DNA from: Rhynochetos jubatus
Taxonomy: Eukaryota > Chordata > Aves > Eurypygiformes > Rhynochetidae
NCBI GenBank assembly: GCA_027574665.1
Contig: CM050649.1
Span: 63,888,150 to 63,952,149 of the forward strand
Direction of reading: 5' to 3'
DNA: 64,000 nt
Part shown: in pieces, positions 1 through 14,008 of the stretch
How the letters are laid out: every line of letters begins with the position of its first letter
Position numbering within the stretch: position 1 is the first letter of the stretch
Program-made: the position numbers and the translations under genes
Notes under the pieces: model-generated
Seen by the model: the letters and a program-made list of their open reading frames with translations, nothing else
Databases searched by the model: none
Told to the model about the DNA's origin: nothing

Positions 1-720
1 GCGGAGGGCGGACGCTGGCTCCCGTGCGGCAGCGGAGCGCTGTCCCGCGCGAAGGTGCGCCCGGCCGCCGTCCCCTGCGCTGGCAGGGCACCGCGCTGTC
101 AGCGGCTCGGAGTACCGGGCCGTGCGGGTCACGGCCGCGGTGGCGTCTGGCGAGCGTTATCCCGAAGCCCTCGCCGTGCTGCGGTGTGGACAGGAGCGCG
201 TTTGGACTGCGATGCTCGCGGACTTGGCGTGCTGCCGGATTTGCCGGGTACCGGCTGCCTGCAGTGACCGCGGGCAGCGCCCGCAGCTCATCCTTGGACC
301 CGCCTGGTCCGAGTTGGGCTCGTCCTCTCCCCCAGTGAGCGGGAGCGAAAGTGAATCCCCCGGCAGGAGGTGTGTTCTCCCCTGCGCTTCTGGGGCAGGC
401 GATTCGGAGGAGCTGAGCTCGGCTGGCCCCGTTATCGGCTGGCGCAGAGGTCCGCAGGTGGGCCCGAACCCCCTCGGTACCGAGCGCGCGCTCCGCCGCC
501 AACTCACGCGCTTGTGTTTGGTGCGCGGTTTGCCACGCAGAGCGCGGACGGTTGCGATGAGGAGCAGCCATCCGTTTAAAAAATGATTTGTCTGCTGGCG
601 ATTGGCTACTGCCATAGCACCGGGGGCACTTCGTCTCCTTCGTGAGCTGAACCGGTTCCTGCTGAACGGTGTGAAACACCTACCCACTGTTGGTCGGGCG
701 AAGCGTACTCGGGGTAACCG
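1..720. promoter_or_regulatory. CpG island, probably the downstream edge of the SLC9A7 promoter
   Basis: CpG dinucleotides and G+C are very dense from base 1 to about 590 and fade by about 720; the rest of the window is AT-rich and CpG-poor. An inverted CCAAT box (GATTGGCT) lies near 600. I searched this block for the end of NHE7 exon 1 (the HETGLAMIYG region) and did not find it. The block is therefore more likely the start of intron 1, just downstream of exon 1 and the promoter, than coding sequence. Reading frames in it are open only because stop codons are rare in GC-rich DNA. Confidence 0.6.
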
Positions 721-3700
721 CGGATGAGAAATTGGGCACTCAAGGGGAGGGGGAAAGCGGACCGTTTCCTCCCCGATGAGTACTACTGCTCTCGAGAGCT
801 ATGTGACTGCTTGCAAAGGAGTGGAATTTTCCTCTGCTGATGCTTCTCTTAAACCATCCCTATTTACTCTTAGTCACTGATCTCTGCTGCATTGCTGTGT
901 GTTTCACATATGCTTGTTGCCGAAACCCGACAAATTAACAATTGGGTATATAAGTAAGTTATGCACTAGCAATCGTAATGTTTAGTAGCTGAACAGTGCT
1001 CAGGAGATGGTAGGTTAACTGTGTATGTGCTGCTTGGAAGAGGCAGTGTAAGGTTGTGTCGAAGATATTGTCTAGATATTACCCTGGTGTTGTCACCTTC
1101 AGAAGTTTGTATTATGTTTTATGATCTTTTCAGTGGTTTAGGTGGTTTAGGTTATGGTGGAAATCTTGTATGTATGAGTGCTAATGTATACAGTACAAGT
1201 ACCACGGCATCAAGGGCATTTGAGTATGCATTTTGATGAGCTGTGTGGGAGATAAGAAATTGTTCAACTGCAGAACTTCTGCCTCCTATTTAACTCAAAT
1301 TAGTTTACTCTAACATCCAGTTCCTGATCCATGAAATGGATGTTAGATTCCCAATTTGATGTACAAGTGCTGAAATTGTGTATCAGGAAAGGCACTATAC
1401 TACAGCCCTTTCTGCCCCACAGGCAGCACTGCCAAAAGGAGTTGCCCAAACCATGGCATGTTCTTGGTGTGCCCTCACTTAAATGGTTTTGTTTTCACAG
1501 ATCATTCCTCAACATGCTCACCTTCTAAATGAGCCCCTTCAGTATACCAACATACGTGATCTTATCCCTCTCAAACAAACTGACTTTTGCTATGTCATGG
1601 CAAACATCTGAGGAAACATGTTTAGGGAGTTCAGTTCCTTTCAAACAGGGTTAGCCTTCATGCCAGTAAACCTCTGCTGAGGCCTGACTTCACTTAAGCA
1701 CTTTTCAGGCTTCCTTTAGGGCAAAAAACCACAACATAGCAAGAGTCATAGTAGGAGTCTGTTATACTTCTGATAACCAGGCTTCATCCTGCAAATAGGA
1801 GTTTCTCGTTGTTACTTAAAGGATAGCGGTTCAACTGAGATCTGTTTCTCTTTTGCTGGTAACTTGTTATCTAAGAAATGCACTTTTTTTTCCCAAACAG
1901 TGTATGTATTTAAAATGCATGTGTTAAACACAAAATCTTAAGGCAGTATTTCAGCCAAAGAGTTTGTAGTCCTAAGACCACAAATATCTAGCACAGAACA
2001 GTTCTGGGTGTCTAGGTGCTCTCATAAGGGTGTATTTTGTAATATGTTATTGGTGTAGGCTCCAAACTCTGCACACTGCATAACTTTGACATGGTTTTAT
2101 GGTCAAGTCTACAGTAATTGTACCATTTATGTTCGATTTTTCTAACAGAAAAAATCAAAGTGTTTCTATCACAGCAATTTTCAAGGCTACCTGAGTAAGT
2201 GGCTTCCATTTACAGAAGTAAGCTAGCACTTCGGTGCCGATTAATTTTTATTGTGGAGCCAATGACCTGGGAAAAACTGTATTGTTGCACCTAAAACCCT
2301 CTAAAACTGTTGGTTTCAAAGTGATGAATCTTTGGATGATTGTGCTGGATTAAGTACACCTTTAACCTGAGCTAGTTAGAACTGTGGGTCTTAATTGTTC
2401 TTGGTTCTTTTGCTCTTTAAGAAGAGGTGATGAAGCTGGATTTTTTTTTTTTTCCTTATCTAGCCATGTTAATTTGCAGTAATGTGCAATGAGATCTCTT
2501 TCCTTGAACATAGTATGAATCAGGTGTCATGACACTGGCATGAAACAGTTGAGTGGAGAAGCTGTCTCCAGCTGGAGCTTTAATGAACACTCATCACTTA
2601 TCTCTTCTGAGAATCCAGTTATGAACAGGATGTGCTCTACTTTCACAGTGTCTCTGCCGTTGATTTGATCATGTTTCTGTTAATGACAGCACGTGTTTTA
2701 GTCAGCTAAAGAGACCCATGGCCCAAGTACTGCTGGCACTGCCAGAGCCTGTGTTTCTTCCAGGTGTGGAGTAGCACGTTTTCTGCTGCCCATTGAATGA
2801 GAGGCATCTGTCATGCCTGACAGTTTCAGTGTGATGGTCTAATTACCCAGCCCTCAACAGAACAAAGGCTACTGCCACATCCAGATTCGCTGTGTTTTAT
2901 CTAAACTTTATCAGGCTGGCTACTTTGATTGAAGATTAAAAAGTCATTAAAATCATTATGTAGTCTTTCCATATGTCTTATTTCCTGTGTTGTCACTGTC
3001 TTGTCAACAGACAGCCACTACTTGTCTTGTTCCGATGCGTTAACAGACATATCCAGAGAAAGATATTTAAGATGTGAAATAACGTGAAGTTTACATGTGT
3101 GTTTAATAACTTACAGTACTGCTTTTTCTGTGATGTGTAACTTAAAAATCTTGGTTTTGATGAAGCAATATGAAAGTTACAGACCTCAGCTGCACATGCT
3201 AGATCTGACAATTGTGTTCATGAAAGAGGAAGGGACCTAACTTTTTTTAAAGGTCTTAAAATACTTTGAACCTAAAGCTGCCAGATTCAGGAGCAATGCT
3301 GATTTGAATTGCTTATGTACCATGTCATCTCGCTGCGATTATCTGCAGGACATTCCACAAGGTGCACTTGGCATATGAAGTGCTAAATACAGTTGGATTC
3401 TGGTCTTGAAACTGTAACAAGGGTCCTGCTCTGTGAAAGTTCAATAGTTACATGGGGTAACTGTTATGTAGCTGCTCCAGCAACAGTATTACTCATGCAG
3501 ATCATTATGGAGCAACTAAACCAAAACCAGCAAAAACCCCAAACAATCCCAAACAAAAAACTTGCAACAGAGCAATTAAAGAATTGAGACTTTGCTGACA
3601 TACATATGTCAACCTGTGACAGCGATCGTGATGCTGTCTTCTTTGTGCTGGTCTTAGTCTCAAGGGTAAAGTGTTCTGAGTTGTGCTCTTCCTGAAGAGG

Positions 3701-6700
3701 TGCAATTCTGTGTTTAGCAGGCTTCTTCACTCTCTGTGGAGAATCATCCCCATGTGATAGGGAGCCACAGGACACGGACTGTGCATCTTGAGAGCCCAGG
3801 GAAGAGCTTAAGGATGGGAAGTGACGGTGACTCCCCAGCACTGCACTCTTTAGGAAGCAGCTATCTGGATAGGTAGGTGTGTCCCAGCAGATTCAGTGGT
3901 ATCACCCCCTTTAGGCAATTAGTTTGTCCCTTTCACAAGCGATAATTTGGGTAACTGACAAGCCACACATCAGCACAGGTGTCAGTCTTACTAGGTACCT
4001 TCTTGACTGTGGGGTTGTTCTGGAACTGCCTGTGGGCCACGCAGAAGGTAAAAGTAAAAGCAAAACTGGGCAGAGAAATAGAAACAATTTATGAAGAGGC
4101 ATATAAAACTTCTATTACCTTTTGTGGATAAGAAATGAAAGATATGAGGTAAATTGTCAGGATAAAAATACCAGATTTATTCTGAAATACTCTGTATCAG
4201 ACAAAATGTCTGTATCCACAAAGTAGATACACAAAAGACCTATTTTTATCTCATCTGGCTGCAGTGCTCTTTGTTACAATTTTAGTCTCTACGCATGCTA
4301 GAGATGACCTAATGCTCCTCCCAGGCCATCAAAATAATGGCAGTGTTGGTGTATGATAAGCTACTTTTACATAAGCATTCTAGTATTAGATTTAGAAGCA
4401 TCACTCTGAGCACCCAGTTCGAAAACATTATCCTTTCTCTGGCAACCTGCATGTTCCTCCTGGATATTCTTTTAAATCACTTGCTTACAGGCTTTCAAGC
4501 GAGTCTTGCTCAGTTTCTTGGCCTTTGAGTTCATTTTAATTGTATTGCAAATCTTGTCTCTAAGCTTGCTTTGTGGCCTGTGACTGGGTGGAACTTAAAA
4601 TCTCTCAAGATAAAATTTTTGGAAGAAATGCTATATCTCTGTTATTAACCTATCTCTATTTCAGATTTGCTTTTCAGGTGGGGTAGTTGGATAGCTTATG
4701 AATTGTTAATGTTTCTGAAATGTCTTTGGAGTACAATTCAGCTGTAGTTCTCAGAGTAGTGATTTTGTGTGTGGGGTTTGGGGTGGTCTTTTGTGGGTGG
4801 TTTGGTGGCTTTTTTTTCTTTTTGGAAGGAGGGTAGTGGTTTTAATAACAATTAAGATAAATCAGTTCATTTTTGTTTGTTAACTTCAGCTTCATGAGGT
4901 GATCTATCACATAAGCACCAAATTTCCCTTCTGATCACAGGTGTGAGCCAAAGAACAGAGAAATGGCAGCCCTGGATTTCCCCTCTGAGAAAGCCTTTGG
5001 TGATGTAACTGGCTGTTAACGCTGGTGCTGCTCTACACCACATGGTTGTAGGAACCAGGTGGAGGCTGAAGGGGAAAGTGTTCCTTTGCGTATACTGTAA
5101 TTCTCATCTGAATTAGGAAGTTACCGCAAACAGATGCCGGCTCTGTAATATTACGGAGCTCACACATGTGCCTGTCTTTGGCTTGTGCGTGCTCACTGAC
5201 TGGTTGTGTTGGTAGCAGTGTGCTGACCTGAGGGTAGGGAACCTGTTGTTTGGTGCACAAGCTTGGTGTTGGACGGTGAGGTGGTCCTGTGGCTCTTCTC
5301 TGGCCCTGTAGGAGCCTGAGGCTTTCCTTAGTTCACTTCAGAAGGTTTTTTTGCAACCATTTTCAATTTTTCTTTGCTACCTTGGAATAGAAATATGACT
5401 CCAAATAGGTCCTCCAAGGAATCTCCCTAAAAGAACACAAGGACTGAGCTCCTCTGTAGATGCAGAGTGTGTGCAGCTACTTCAGTAGCTTCTGCTCTTG
5501 GTAGGAAGACTGAAAAGGGGATGGTGAGGGAGTGTGTAGAAGCTGTCAAGGCCTAAAGGATGCCCAAAGCTGCTTCTCAGGTGTTGATGGTGTTCCTATC
5601 TCTGTGCTGCTCTATTCAGTCACTGGGGCTCTCTATGCTTTGGGGAGGAGGTGGATGGTACAGCTCAGGTCTCAGTTTTCAGGTGTCTCCTTTCCCTTTG
5701 GTATGTTAGGCCTTTGTTTTATGGATGATTGTAGAAGGGCAGTAGCCAAGGAAACGCTCTCTATGTTAATAAAAATCTATGTAGCAACTAGCACGTAATC
5801 TTATCTCTGGGTTTCACAATAATGCGTTGACTTATACTTTATGCAAACCAGAATGAACAGTTCGAACATTGTTCTTTCCGATATTTAATTAAAAAATATT
5901 GTGCTGGACTGAAGCAATTCTAGCCTTGCCTTCTGTTGCATCATGTCTTTTATAGGCCTTTCTCACTTTCTGTGCTACAGAAGGACTAGAGAATCTTAAC
6001 ACTGGTTGGGGTGAAGGTGACTTCAATCAGCTGCACAGCAGGGTGCTTTGGGAAGTGCATTTGGTTCATTTGTACTGGTAGGGAGATATTTTCACCCCCA
6101 TCCCCTGCTATCTGAACAACTGTTCTTTCCATTAGGTACATGTGGCAATATTTCCCCCTTCTCCCCCACTGCTGATCTAGAAACCAGAAATCTGAAGCAG
6201 GAACCACAGGTCAGCCATCATTTAAAACAAAAAAGGCTTCAGAGCTGTGGTGTGTTACAGGACACATCCTGCAGTCCAGAACTAGGCATCTTGGCTTGTT
6301 AGGGGCCAGAAGCAGGAACCGCAAAATGTTCTTATCTAGCCCTTCAACAGGTGCTGTGCTCCATGGGTGCTGTTCCCTTGCTCACGCGCTGACTGCTGTG
6401 AGTCCCGCACTGTGCTGCTGAATTGTCCCTGTGTGTTCAGGAGACGGTATCAGTATTTAACTCAAGGCTGTTGTTTCCACTGACAGCCAGAAATAACAAC
6501 TTGTAGACTTTTTTTTTGCAAGAGCATCCTTATTTGTGACTCAGGATTAGTGCTTTATCTCCGTTTAATACTGAATATAGCCTTTCTTCCCCTACTTTAG
6601 ACTAAGTGGTGTCTGTATTGAAAGGATGTGATACAAGCAATTATTTTTTTAGAAGGGTATTTATCTTGAAGGGTTTTTTACTGGTGGTGTAAAAAATACA

Positions 6701-9514
6701 CAGTTGTTCCCAGCAGATCAGATCTTTTCTATGTCTACCCAAGATGGGTAGTTTAGCTCAAACGCACTGCCTCCCCCCACCTCTCATTAAAAAGCACTTC
6801 AGCCTGCAATTTACTGAGTGTGAAGGGAGAAAAGAGAAATGGTATCCAACTGCCTGGTTTGGTTTTTTTTTTCTCATGCCCTGAAATCAGATGATTTGCT
6901 TTACTTTAGAAGTGTCTAAAGGCCCTTGAAAGCTATGGTGGGAGAAGCTGGTTTCTTTTTATCAGTGAGAAATAGTTGAAGGGTCCCCCTCAATTAGAGG
7001 AGATGAACTGTGCTCTTAGCCAGGGGAGGTGCAGGGCTTCTATGCTTTCTTCCTGGCTTCAGTATTTCATGTTCAGGTTCAAAAGCTGGGTTTAAGCTCT
7101 GCATTTCTCCTGGTAAAGCTGTATGTGTAAGCCATGCATGGGAAAAGATCACGCCCCTGCCCAGTAGGTCTGTCCTGGCAAAGCTCTTGTGGGTGCCGCA
7201 CTGCTGTCAGAAGGTGTCTGTGGGTTTACCTGCGCTGCTGCCCAGATGGCTCAGCAATGGAGTAGCTCTGCTGCTGCTGTGGGGTCCTGCCTGTAAAGCC
7301 ATGCTGGTGGGGCTTGCCAGTCTGCTGAAGTCTGGGCTGCTTCTCCAGTTGCCATTTTCCCTGCTTGCAGGGTTTTCAAACTACCTCCACCCTTTTGAAA
7401 CAGGTTTTAAAGGCAGCTGGGGACTACTGAAATACTTTAAGTGCATGTAATGAGGGTATTACTAGTTCCTCCTCTGTTACCTTGTAAAACCCTTAAAGGG
7501 AGAAGTTTGAACAGAAGAGCTATGGGTCTGATGGACAGCTTAATGTGTTGGCTTTGTGGAAATTTTTTAATCAATTAGTATGCTTATTCCGAATGACATG
7601 CCTTTCTATAGTTGTCTTCACTTCTCACTTAAGCTTAAAATAATAAATAGTACTCGAGATGTTATTTTTTTTTAAAGTGGCAGCTCTTTGATTTTTTTTC
7701 TGCTCTTTCATTATGAAGTGGGAGGACTATTGTTACCAAAAAAAGGGTGGAAACAAAGGAGCATGGTATAAATGTATTCTAAAATGCAATTAACTTGTCT
7801 GTGTTAAGATGACAGTTTTCAGCGTGCTGGCTGGCTCTAGATGTGCTGTGACTCTTCCCACCAGTGGCTAGCTGAAGAAAAAGCTGCTCCTGTGGCTTGG
7901 TGTCCCTTACATGGGAGGTTCTTCCCTGTGTCGGCTCTGCAGCAGGGCATGCCGTGGCCATGCTCGGTGCCAGCACACTGGGGATGTAGTCATTGCTTCT
8001 GAGGCTTAGCTCCTATCCCATTAATTTAAGAATTGGATTAAATATGAAAACTGCTGTTAACCTTTGCCATTGCTTTGACTATGAGATACTAATAGATGTT
8101 ATAACTGATGATAGTTTAAAAATATCGTGTCCCACAAGGATATGACTAGCTTTTGATATGTACTTTGAATCCATTACGATGGATACTGTTTCCATACTAA
8201 TTGTGAGGGATTATTTTTTTTTTTATCCCACTTTCTAGCACTTGCTATCAAGTCCTTCAGTAGTGAAAGGTGATCTGCATTTGAAGTGTCATATATCTCT
8301 CAGCTGTTGTTTTACTGCTGCATGATCCTTCCTATTTGCTCTTTTCTTCATGTCAGTCTTCATTGTGCTTACTGACTGTGTAATGGCCTTTCTCCTGGGA
8401 ATAGTTTCCTTATCCCTGAGACTGCTTGACTGTTCTTCCTTAAATTGCTGCCTTAGTGAGCAAATTGTTAATGTTTATCCCCAGAATTCACCCTCTGCTG
8501 CAGCTACAGAACTTGCTTTGCAAAAAGCCTTTGCTGAACATACAAGTCACCTACTATAGAGCTGGACACTTGCCCCATCCAAAACTCTGCTGAGGCTGAA
8601 GATCATGTAATTAAATTCCCTGTATCCCCAGCACCATTATTTATAACTGTAGAATTTGGCTGGTTTTGTAGGTGAATTGCAAACTCTACTTTTATACACC
8701 GTGAAATATTAAAAAAAAAAAAAATTACATTTGGAGGAGTAGAGGCTTCATCTGAGACATGTTTGAAAGTGATCTGGGTTGGCTTATTCATACAATGGAA
8801 ATCATCAAAGGGCTCTAGGTTCTACCTAATTGATGCTGTGTTTGCTTGTCTGTGTATGAGTGATGAAGTTGATAACCCAAAGTAGTTGAGAGAGAGAATA
8901 CAATTCATGCTCTGTGTTTGCCAGTAGATGCCTTATTTAAACTTGTTATTCTTGGCCTGAAATACCAACTCATTCCAGCTGACTTTCAGCTTTGCTGTGT
9001 AATTGACTCTTTAGTTGGACTCAGTTGAGGAGTTTGAACTGGCACCTGTGGGGATCTCCTTGGCTAGTCGGGAGGGATAGACCACCTGAGGTGGAAGAGG
9101 TGTTCAAAGGAGATGTGAAGCAGTGGGTGGAGTTGGCATAACAGGTGATGCTGCAGTTCCACAGCATCTGGAAAATACAGGAATAAGCATGGATGGAGGA
9201 AGAAAACTCATGTGAAGTCTTGTTCCTGAAGTGGAAGTGCCACCTGATCATTCCTCCTGGGTTATCTTTGATATTCTACTTGAATACTATGTAATGATTT
9301 ATATTAAGAGCAGAGGAGGGGGATGTGACTTCCACAGACATGTCTGGTAAGGTTGGCTGTAGCATCCTTTATTGGCTCACAGAATTGAACTGGGCACTTC
9401 TGCTTGTTTAGCTTGTCTTGAAGCTGCACAGTATGAAAGGTACAGTTTTGTCATACTGATCTGCAATACTAGTGTCTCGCAGGGAGGATATTCCCACCAG
9501 ATGCTGTTTACAGT

Positions 9515-9927
9515 GTCACAGAATCATAGAACGGTTTGGGTTGGAAGAGACCTTAAAGGCCACCCAGTTCCAACCCCCCTGCCATGGGCAGGGACACCCT
9601 CCACTAGACCAGGTTGCTCAGAGCCTCATCCAGCCTGGCCTGGAACACTTCCAGGGAGGGAGCACCCACAGCTTCTCTGGGCAACCTGTTCCAGTGCCTC
9701 ACCACCCTCTCCATGAAGAATTTCTTCCTGACATCCAATATAAATATTCACTATTTCAATTTAAACCCATTACCCCTTGTCCTGTCATGACAGGCCCGTG
9801 TAAAAAGTCCCCCCCAGCTTCCCTGTAGGCCCCTTCAGGTACTGGAAGGTGCTATAAGGTCTCCCTGAAGCCTTCTCTTCTCCAGGCTGAACAAGCCCAG
9901 TTCTCTCAGCCTTTCTTTGTAGGAGCA
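9515..9927 (-). mobile_element. CR1 LINE, 3' end fragment
   Basis: The + strand reads CACAGAATCATAGAACGGTT, then the complement of the CR1 tail and of the ORF2 end, so the element lies on the minus strand. It includes the stretch complementary to the CR1 'GGAAGTGTTCCAGG...GTTGCCCAGAGAAGC' block and ends near TTTCTTTGTAGGAG. It is a 5'-truncated copy, typical of bird CR1, in intron 1. Confidence 0.9.
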
Positions 9928-12899
9928 AAGTGAATAGTTTGTGGAAGGAGGGGAGTGTTTTGAAGCCATCGTGGTGTGAGTGAAGTAGCCTTAACTCTGG
10001 AATAGACTCTCATATGGGCAGCTGAATGCCAGTATGTTTCAGCCTAACCATTCTTGCTTTTCCTGTCTGCACAGCAGTATATCAAACTTGGCAAATATTT
10101 TGTTTATGAAGGTGATTTTTATCCTTAGAACCTCTTAATCTTTTTTTCCACCATGCTCACGGATGTTAGAGCAATGTGTTTATTTGCTGAGCCCCAGACA
10201 CATTCCTCAGACTTCAGAAGTTTGAATTGAAAGACTGCGCTTCTGTATCAGGTTTAATTTTTCTCTGAAGTTCTGACTTACCAAGTTCTCAGGAAGTTTG
10301 CTGCTCCCAAATATCCCTCTCTGAGAGAAGGAGCCTCCTTAGAACACTTTCAGATTTCTTGAGCTTCCAAAACATCCAGTGGGTAACCATTCTCCTAATG
10401 CTTTTTTTAAGATATTCATGGACATAATCGTTTCCTCAGCCTGGCATGACTGAAGAACTAGTGAGGGGTTCCCTGCTGGTGACCTGTTTGTTAAGCTGCA
10501 GTAACTAAGTATAATTGCAGCATACTCTGTTTTGTGTATGCCTCTAGGAAACAGGAATGTCAACATAGGTGACTTGGTGATACCTAGTACTTGTTTATGT
10601 CCCCCTTCTCCATGTATTAGCCTCAGAGAACTGTAAAAAGGGTTTATTACTCTTGCTGGCAAATGCTTGAGCATTTATTTCAACATTTTCAGGTTTTGGC
10701 CCTAATGGTTTTGGGATCACTTCCAAGGTGTAGAACATCATAGGACAGTTATGTTTCTCATTCTGTGTACTTCAGATGCAAATACCTAATCTTTTCGTTG
10801 CATCAGGTGCTTATGATGTCAGATACGTGTTTAGTCAACCCTAATTAGGGATAGAGGAAACTTTGCGTTACATGTTGTGTGTATGTATAGCAGAGCACCT
10901 CTCAAGCTTGAATGGTTGGAGCAGCAGGTGTAAACACCATCTACTTTGCTTTTATGAACACTTTCTTCTTAGCCTGTTGAAGCTGAGTCCCACTGTCAGG
11001 GCCTTAATCTTAGGTACTGCTTAAACTTACAGTTATGTTCTTAAAACCAAAACCAGACAAACAAAACCAAAACCAGCCTTGGAGGCATTTGTTTTGCTAC
11101 ACTTGCTGGCCAAAGTCATAGATTCTTTTTTCTCTGTTACCAGACTACAAGCTGTTTTTCTGCATTAGGTGCTATCTCTACCACGACTCCAAGAGAAACT
11201 AGGGATCACCAGTTGATGATGCCTCTATGAATTTTTGTAGCCTCCTTTCCCTCTTCTTCCTTCATATGCCAAGTGCTGACACAGATACAGACAAACCTTG
11301 CTGTCCAGTGGTTCCTGTGGGTTTGACTGTTTTTTTCTGGTCTTGGCTTTTAGCTCTCCTGAAAGATGTACTACATTTACTCTGTCTGCTCTTTTTTATG
11401 AGAATTGCCTGAAACTTTCCTTGTCACTTCTACACTTCTCAAGGCAGAGTTGGTAGCTTATCCAGGTTGTCAGCATTAAGATTCCTGTCCATGTATCAGA
11501 ACATATTTAGTTTTGCTAGTCTATAAATCTTTGTTCACTTCCCTCAGCTCAGGATGGCTGAAATAACTTCTTGCCATATTTTTTCTAAATTGATTTTTTT
11601 TCTTCCCCAAGTTGAGTCTGTTTTGCCCATGACTGTAATGGGTGATTGATCCCTCCCTGTCCTTCCCTTAATCAGTGAGCCTTTCCTTAGATTATTCCTC
11701 CCCATCCCACTGTGAGATGTGGGTATTGGGTCAGGAATTTTTTTTTTTAATTAATGCTATATGAATCAGTGTTTTGGCCAAGTAAAAGGTAAAGATGCCA
11801 CTGTCTCTAGGACTATTTAATTATAAAAAGAATTAAACATTATTTAACTTGCTAATAGGCTGTGTCAAAAGCAAGACCTACTTTTCAGTCCTTGGACTTC
11901 CAAAGAAACCTTAACATTTGACTTGTGGGCAAAAAATAGTCTCTTAGTGAATCTAATCTTCTGAGATCTTCAGAACGCTAAATTGCAGAAAAGGGCAATG
12001 CTGAACAACAAAAGCTGGCAGCTTTTGCAATGATGGCTAAGTGCCAGAACCCAAATGATGCAATATCTACATGGTGTTTTCTGAACAATTTGACTCTTGA
12101 ACTGGTCACATTTCTGACCCACGTGTACTCCCATATACAACTTGCATGCCTCAGAGTTGAATCGTTTGCTTTCCAGAATAGCCTGTTCTTGTGTAATAAA
12201 CTCTATCTGAATGTGGAGACTGTTTTCTGATGCTTCACTTGGTTGGAAACAGTATTTCTTTGCATTTGATTTAGTATAGAAAATATACCATTTTACATGT
12301 GAAGATGGTATTTTTTTTCTTATGACATCAGAAAAACTGATCAACTAAAGGAACTTAGGTGCACAATTTCTAATGTCCTGAAACATTAACTGAGTGTGTA
12401 TTGTATGGATAACATATATCGAACTATATGATCAATGGTGATCTGAGGGACCTTAAGGAATCATTTGGTATACTCCTAAGTTTGATTCTTACTATAGGTG
12501 GCTCACCTGTTACACTGTGTTTGCCTTACTGGTGGAGAAACCTGAAACAGCAGCTTGTTAACGAATACGGATTTATGGAAAGTTCCTGAGCAGGCAGGGG
12601 TTTTATGTGGATCAGAGGCAGTGGGCTGATGTGACCAGGAGTGTTCTGGGACTGGTTAAAAGGATTGGGAAGATGTTACTGATTCCTGGTAGTACCTCTT
12701 TGCCAGAGGTCCGGTCTGTGATGCTGGACTTCAAAGTTAAGGAACATTACAGGGAGAACAATATCCTATTTTTAAAACATCTGAAAAAAAAAAAAAGCTC
12801 ACTCTTGTACTTCAACTCACCAAGTTTCACGGACTTGGGGTTACTACTGGGATGTCACATTTGCAGGATGTGTTCTGCTAGATAAGTGGTTGTATTCAT

Positions 12900-12917
12900 A
12901 AAAAAAAAAAAAAAAAA
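12900..12917. repeat. Poly-A tract in intron 1
   Basis: Eighteen consecutive A, not preceded by a recognisable retrocopy or SINE body; read as a simple homopolymer. A 13-nt A run lies about 110 nt upstream. Confidence 0.8.
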
Positions 12918-13190
12918 TCTGTGACTTAGTTTGTGCTTGAGGATTGAGCAGTTCCATTGTAGGCTTCCGTGGGCAGGAGATCAGCAAGTACTGAAGAAGT
13001 CACCTGCCCTGTCTGAAAAGTTGCAGAACAAATTGCTGGAGCAACAAGTATCCCAAGGAGAGATGCTTAGATGAACTTGATCTGCAGAGGGAGATTTAAC
13101 CAAGGATAAGGCATTGGATTCAGTTAGGCTTACTGATACAGGCTTAGAGACTGACTATGGGAAGACAGAAGTATTCTGAGGGAATATATA

Positions 13191-13205
13191 TTTTTTTTTT
13201 TTTTT
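13191..13205. repeat. Poly-T tract in intron 1
   Basis: Fifteen consecutive T after GGAATATATA. A simple homopolymer with no associated element. Confidence 0.8.
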
Positions 13206-13976
13206 ACGGGTGGCAAATAGCTGGAAAAAGTAGAAGCTTTTCTGCAAGGGAGAAAAACACTGTGATTTCTGGTTTAGGGTTTTCATTGCTACCTTCCTGT
13301 GCTATTTGGCAGACCTTTCTACACAGCCTGTGGGTCACAGTCCAGTAACCTCAAATGTTTGAGGTGATAAATAGGAAACCCTGAAAAAGAACACTTTCCC
13401 CTCAAACTTAACTGGAGGGGGAGCCTCTGGCTGTGGCTGGGGTTAGGCTGTTGAGCTACGTGGTCGGTATTCAGAAGTCAATTGGAGTTGCACCATCTCT
13501 GAACCACCACAACTATATTGCTCAGCCTGTAAAAATGTTTAGTCACCTGTTTATGCTGCTGCTTTTTCCTCTGTACTCCTGCTCGCTTGGCATGCCTAGC
13601 ACACCTGTATGGTATAATAAGGAGTGAGAGAATAGTTGGGCTATTGCTGCTCATCAGCCTAAAGTTAGGATGCAATTCTCCTCGCTATGCTTTATACCTG
13701 TTTATATGGGATGAAAAAAAAAGTGTGTGAAGATATTTACAACTCTGTGAAATACCATATTGGCATCCAAGCATTGTAAAACCTAATTTTTGTCTTCAAA
13801 AGATGGAAGGTAGTACTGGATCTGAAATGCACAACAGGAAATGTTTGCTCAAGGCTGTTTGGTAAACTCACTGCTGAATTTGGATCACGAGTTGTGATTC
13901 TGTCCTCACTCAGTCATTTCCACTAGTGTCATCTTTGCTGTTCAGGGAAAAGCAGAACGCTCCACATTTTGTAATG

Positions 13977-14008
13977 ATCATAGAATGGTTTGGGTTGGAG
14001 GGTTTAAC
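13977..14008 (-). mobile_element. Tiny CR1 3'-end scrap
   Basis: ATCATAGAATGGTTTGGGTT followed by GGAGG matches the first 25 or so bases of a minus-strand CR1 tail. The similarity then stops abruptly. It is too short to be certain and may be a very truncated insertion. Confidence 0.45.

Noticed and set aside
24..687. Several overlapping open frames in the first 700 bases on both strands
   Set aside because: They are in GC-rich CpG-island DNA where stops are rare, and none resembles NHE7 exon 1 or another family I know.
7010..7450. 146-codon open frame in intron 1
   Set aside because: It is leucine- and cysteine-rich low-complexity translation with no recognisable domain and no supporting splice or promoter signal.
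12900..12917. Poly-A run as the tail of a retroposed gene or SINE
   Set aside because: No retrocopy body or target-site duplication was visible next to it, and bird genomes have few active A-tailed SINEs.
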